Part shown: one piece after another, positions 4,848 through 6,473 of the stretch
Layout: every line of letters starts with the position of its first letter
How positions within the stretch are numbered: position 1 is the stretch's first letter
Assembly: GCA_902806105.1 (NCBI GenBank)
Contig: CADCVI010000170.1
Coordinates: forward strand, 1-6,473
Reading direction: 5' to 3'
Length of the DNA stretch: 6,473 nt
Source of the DNA: an uncultured Rubrobacteraceae bacterium
Lineage (GTDB): Bacteria > Actinomycetota > Rubrobacteria > Rubrobacterales > Rubrobacteraceae
Notes under the pieces: model-generated
What the model was told of the DNA's origin: nothing
Database searches by the model: none
Seen by the model: only the letters and a program-made list of their open reading frames with translations
Program-made: the position numbers and the translations under genes

Positions 4848-5801
4848 ATGGGGCGCGCAGGCTGTCGGGGGAGGAGATCGCGTATCGTTTCTGGGGGGCT
4901 AGATCGCGCGTCCTACGCTTCGGGCGCCGCCTTCGTCGAGGGGGGCTTCGTCCCTGTCGCCGAGGCGCGTGTCCCGATCCTCGACTGGGGCTTCCTGCGT
5001 TCGGACGCCACCTACGACGTGGCCCACCTGTGGCGGGGCTCGTTCTTCAGGCTCGAGGACCACCTGGACCGGTTCGAGCGCTCCATGGCCAAACTGCACC
5101 TGCGCCCGCCCCACGGGCGCGACAGGGTCAGGGAGATACTCGGCGAGTGCGCGCGTCTGAGCGGCCTGCGCGACGCCTATGCGGAGGTGATCTGCACCCG
5201 CGGCATCCCGCCCGCCGGTTCGCGCGACCCGCGCGATTGCGAGAACAACTTCTTTGCTTTCGTGGTCCCGTTCGTGTGGATCGCGGGCCCCGAGAAGCAG
5301 GAGCGCGGGCTGCACGCCACCATCAGCGGGGTGCGGCGCATCCCGCCCGGGTCGGTCGACCCCACCGCGAAGAACTACCACTGGCTCGACCTGACCATGG
5401 GGCTGTACGAGGCCTACGAGCGGGGCGGCGAGACCGCGATCCTGGTTGACCGGGATGGCAACGTCGTGGAGGGACCGGGGTTCAACGTCTTCGTGGTCGA
5501 GGACGGCACCGTCCTCACGCCCGACAGCGGCGTGCTCGAAGGCATCACCCGCAGAACCGTCATGGAGCTCGCCTCCAACCTCGGCGTCCCGCTGGGGCGG
5601 CGGGCCATACCGGCGGACGAGATGCGCCGCGCCGAAGAGGCCTTCGTCACGAGCACGGCCGGGGGCATCATGCCGGTGACGAAGGTGGACGGCAAAGCGT
5701 TGGGCGACGGCACTCCCGGGCCCGTGACCTCGCGACTGCGCGAGGCTTACTGGAGCCTGCACGAGGACCCGCGCTACACCACGCCCGTCCGCTACGACTG
5801 A
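4848..5801 (+). CDS. Fold-type IV PLP aminotransferase, (R)-amine transaminase-like
   Basis: A cytoplasmic pyridoxal-phosphate class IV aminotransferase (BCAT/D-amino-acid transaminase fold), 317 residues from ATG 4848. Seen: ILDWGFLRSDATYDV (44-58), HLDRFERS with phosphate-site Arg75, DPTAKNYHWLDL with Schiff-base Lys175, VVEGPGFN with Glu208 for the pyridine nitrogen, GVLEGITR (228-235) and TSTAGGIMPVT (268-278). The SDxTYDV, VDPTxKN and TAGGIMP segments and the YW..H.D..Y ending closely resemble fungal (R)-selective omega-transaminases, so an amine or ketone substrate is plausible, though a branched-chain or D-amino acid role is not excluded. Similarity begins near YASGAAFVEGG (about 23-33); the first ~20 residues look unlike the family. 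The start is doubtful: ATG 4848 has no ribosome binding site, while GGGGGAGGAG (4867-4876) points to a start near 4884, where the only in-frame candidate is ATC. Confidence 0.85.
   Translation: MGRAGCRGRRSRIVSGGLDRASYASGAAFVEGGFVPVAEARVPILDWGFLRSDATYDVAHLWRGSFFRLEDHLDRFERSMAKLHLRPPHGRDRVREILGECARLSGLRDAYAEVICTRGIPPAGSRDPRDCENNFFAFVVPFVWIAGPEKQERGLHATISGVRRIPPGSVDPTAKNYHWLDLTMGLYEAYERGGETAILVDRDGNVVEGPGFNVFVVEDGTVLTPDSGVLEGITRRTVMELASNLGVPLGRRAIPADEMRRAEEAFVTSTAGGIMPVTKVDGKALGDGTPGPVTSRLREAYWSLHEDPRYTTPVRYD
4867..4876 (+). promoter_or_regulatory. Strong Shine-Dalgarno inside the called transaminase start region
   Basis: GGGGGAGGAG is the best ribosome binding sequence near this gene, but it lies 19 bases after ATG 4848. 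Seven bases beyond it the in-frame codon is ATC (4884-4886), and no in-frame ATG, GTG or TTG follows before the conserved domain. The true start may be a rare ATC codon, or a base may be wrong or changed here. Confidence 0.45.
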
Positions 5802-5820
5802 CCACTCCGGACGACGGGCG
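5782..5820 (+). terminator. Inverted repeat spanning the transaminase stop
   Basis: CGCCCGTC (5782-5789) and GACGGGCG (5813-5820) are perfect 8-bp complements around the TGA at 5799-5801. An alternative fold pairs CGCCC+GTCCG with CGGAC+GGGCG through a 3-base bulge (10 bp). There is no T-tract directly after. It may mark the transcript end. Confidence 0.35.
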
Positions 5821-5833
5821 GCAGACCGACGGA

Positions 5834-5850
5834 GAAGTTTTGAAACCTTC
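5834..5850. promoter_or_regulatory. 17-base near-palindrome upstream of the 131-residue gene
   Basis: GAAGTTTTGAAACCTTC is a 17-base palindrome with one mismatched pair (5838/5846) around a central G. It is A/T-richer than its surroundings and lies about 90 bases before the next start codon. It could be an operator for a dimeric regulator; no regulator gene is in the window. Confidence 0.35.
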
Positions 5851-5924
5851 GGCCATCGGCTGTTGGGCCGGGTGGCATCGGACTATTTTGTTCGCTAGAG
5901 TTCGAAGGACGTTTCCGATAGCAA

Positions 5925-5931
5925 GGGGAGG
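5925..5931 (+). promoter_or_regulatory. Ribosome binding site for a TTG start
   Basis: GGGGAGG lies 6 bases before TTG 5938 and justifies choosing this rare start codon. Confidence 0.7.
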
Positions 5932-5937
5932 TAGATC

Positions 5938-6333
5938 TTGTCGGCAGGACGCTCGGAAGTGGAGACCTACACCATAGACGATGAGATCCGGGTTCCCATC
6001 CTTCTCGGCGACGAGGACGGGGTGGGCCACGTGAGGGCGATCTTCCGCCGCCTCAGGACGGCGGGCAACGTCGGGCCCCGCGCCCTCGACCCGAACGACA
6101 CCCTCGAGTTGCGCGGCAACGGCCAGAACCAGAAGCGGGCCACCGTCGAGGTCTCCATCAAGGTAGCCGACGGCCACGCCCCCGGCGAGTACCTCTGCAC
6201 CGCCATTCAGGCCTACGACGCGCACGGCAACATGGAGATGATCCAGAACCCAACCCCCTCGCGGCTCTTCCGCATCGTCGACGAACGCAAAAACGACGAC
6301 AAAAAGATGGAGTTCCTCGGCTGGGACGGCTAG
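5938..6333 (+). CDS. Small conserved-looking protein of unknown function
   Basis: A 131-residue protein that I cannot assign to a named family. It has no signal peptide or transmembrane segment, so it is probably cytoplasmic. Alternating strands such as IRVPILLG and GHVRAIFRRL, then DTLELRG, ATVEVSIKVADG, PGEYLCTAIQAYDAHGN and SRLFRIVDE, give the rhythm of an Ig-like beta-sandwich, where 'PGxYxxxxxAxDxxGN' is a common edge pattern; this is a fold guess. The C-terminus is charged (NDDKKME). The start is TTG 5938, chosen because GGGGAGG (5925-5931) lies 6 bases before it and no better in-frame start exists nearby. Codons ending in G/C throughout support it as a real gene. It stands alone between the transaminase and tRNA-His, 136 bases after the former, probably with its own promoter. 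Confidence 0.75.
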   Translation: MSAGRSEVETYTIDDEIRVPILLGDEDGVGHVRAIFRRLRTAGNVGPRALDPNDTLELRGNGQNQKRATVEVSIKVADGHAPGEYLCTAIQAYDAHGNMEMIQNPTPSRLFRIVDERKNDDKKMEFLGWDG

Positions 6334-6353
6334 CCATGCGCCCCACCTTTTCC

Positions 6354-6362
6354 TGGTAGAAT
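6354..6362 (+). promoter_or_regulatory. Extended -10 promoter of tRNA-His
   Basis: TGGTAGAAT is a TGn extended -10 with TAGAAT at 6357-6362, 13 bases before the tRNA. No good -35 is seen at the usual distance, as is common for extended -10 promoters. Confidence 0.5.
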
Positions 6363-6375
6363 CGCGCTTGCGCTT

Positions 6376-6450
6376 GGTGGCCGTAGCTCAGTCAGGTAGA
6401 GCATCGGATTGTGGCTCCGAAGGTCGCGGGTTCGAGCCCCGTCGGTCACC
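6376..6450 (+). tRNA. tRNA-His (anticodon GTG)
   Basis: A complete cloverleaf carrying histidine to the ribosome. The acceptor stem is GTGGCCG (6377-6383) with CGGTCAC (6443-6449), including one G-T pair. The extra 5' G (-1) at 6376, hallmark of tRNA-His, faces discriminator C at 6450. The D-arm begins TAGCTCAG. The anticodon stem is TCGGA (6404-6408) with TCCGA (6416-6420) around loop TTGTGGC, anticodon GTG at 6411-6413. The T-arm is GCGGG (6426-6430), TTCGAGC, CCCGT (6438-6442). The bases after the discriminator are CCC, not CCA, so CCA must be added enzymatically. Confidence 0.96.
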
Positions 6451-6473
6451 CCCTCTGATTCCCTGTAGGTAAG

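Noticed and set aside
1..6473. CRISPR array, transposase, integrase, toxin-antitoxin or phage genes
   Set aside because: I looked on both strands and saw no spaced repeats or recognisable proteins of these kinds.

Overview
The window is high-GC DNA with G/C-rich third codon positions. It carries an 'Aquifex-type' aconitase, two bacterial-luciferase-like (LLM) oxidoreductases, one of them F420-type, and a tRNA-His gene with no encoded CCA. Together these suggest a high-GC actinobacterium, possibly of the Rubrobacter/Thermoleophilia sort. The genus is inference, not a sequence match.

Layout, left to right. (1) 1-561: the 3' end of an aconitase gene whose start lies off the window, followed at once by a GC hairpin. 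(2) 562-1145: no intact gene, but a recognisable decayed C-terminal piece of an MFS transporter at about 731-929. (3) 1146-2187, plus strand: a type II haloacid-dehalogenase-like HAD hydrolase, then 13 bases later a small unrecognised gene, probably co-transcribed. (4) 2188-2560: non-coding and structurally rich. It holds an 11-base tandem repeat, a 7-bp inverted repeat, a strong 11-bp hairpin and, touching that hairpin, the 3' half of a tRNA-Arg(TCT) without its 5' half. This looks like an integration scar or decayed tRNA locus. (5) 2561-4673, minus strand: two LLM-family flavin oxidoreductases, a group 1 (YhbW-like) enzyme and an F420-type enzyme, 268 bases apart. (6) 4848-5801, plus strand, divergent from the F420-type gene: a fold-type IV aminotransferase whose C-terminal half strongly resembles (R)-selective amine transaminases. 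(7) 5938-6333: a small protein of unknown function with a TTG start and an excellent ribosome binding site, possibly beta-sandwich. (8) 6376-6450: tRNA-His(GTG) behind an extended -10 promoter.

The intact genes look like ordinary chromosomal metabolism: the TCA cycle, dehalogenase/phosphatase-type hydrolysis, flavin or F420 redox chemistry and amine transamination. The head-to-head F420-type oxidoreductase and transaminase might share a regulatory region and act on related small molecules, but nothing in the sequence names a substrate. I see no CRISPR array, defence island, transposase, integrase or convincing new multi-gene system. The most unusual parts are the tRNA-Arg fragment with its flanking repeats and hairpin, the MFS relic, and the aminotransferase with no well-placed standard start codon.
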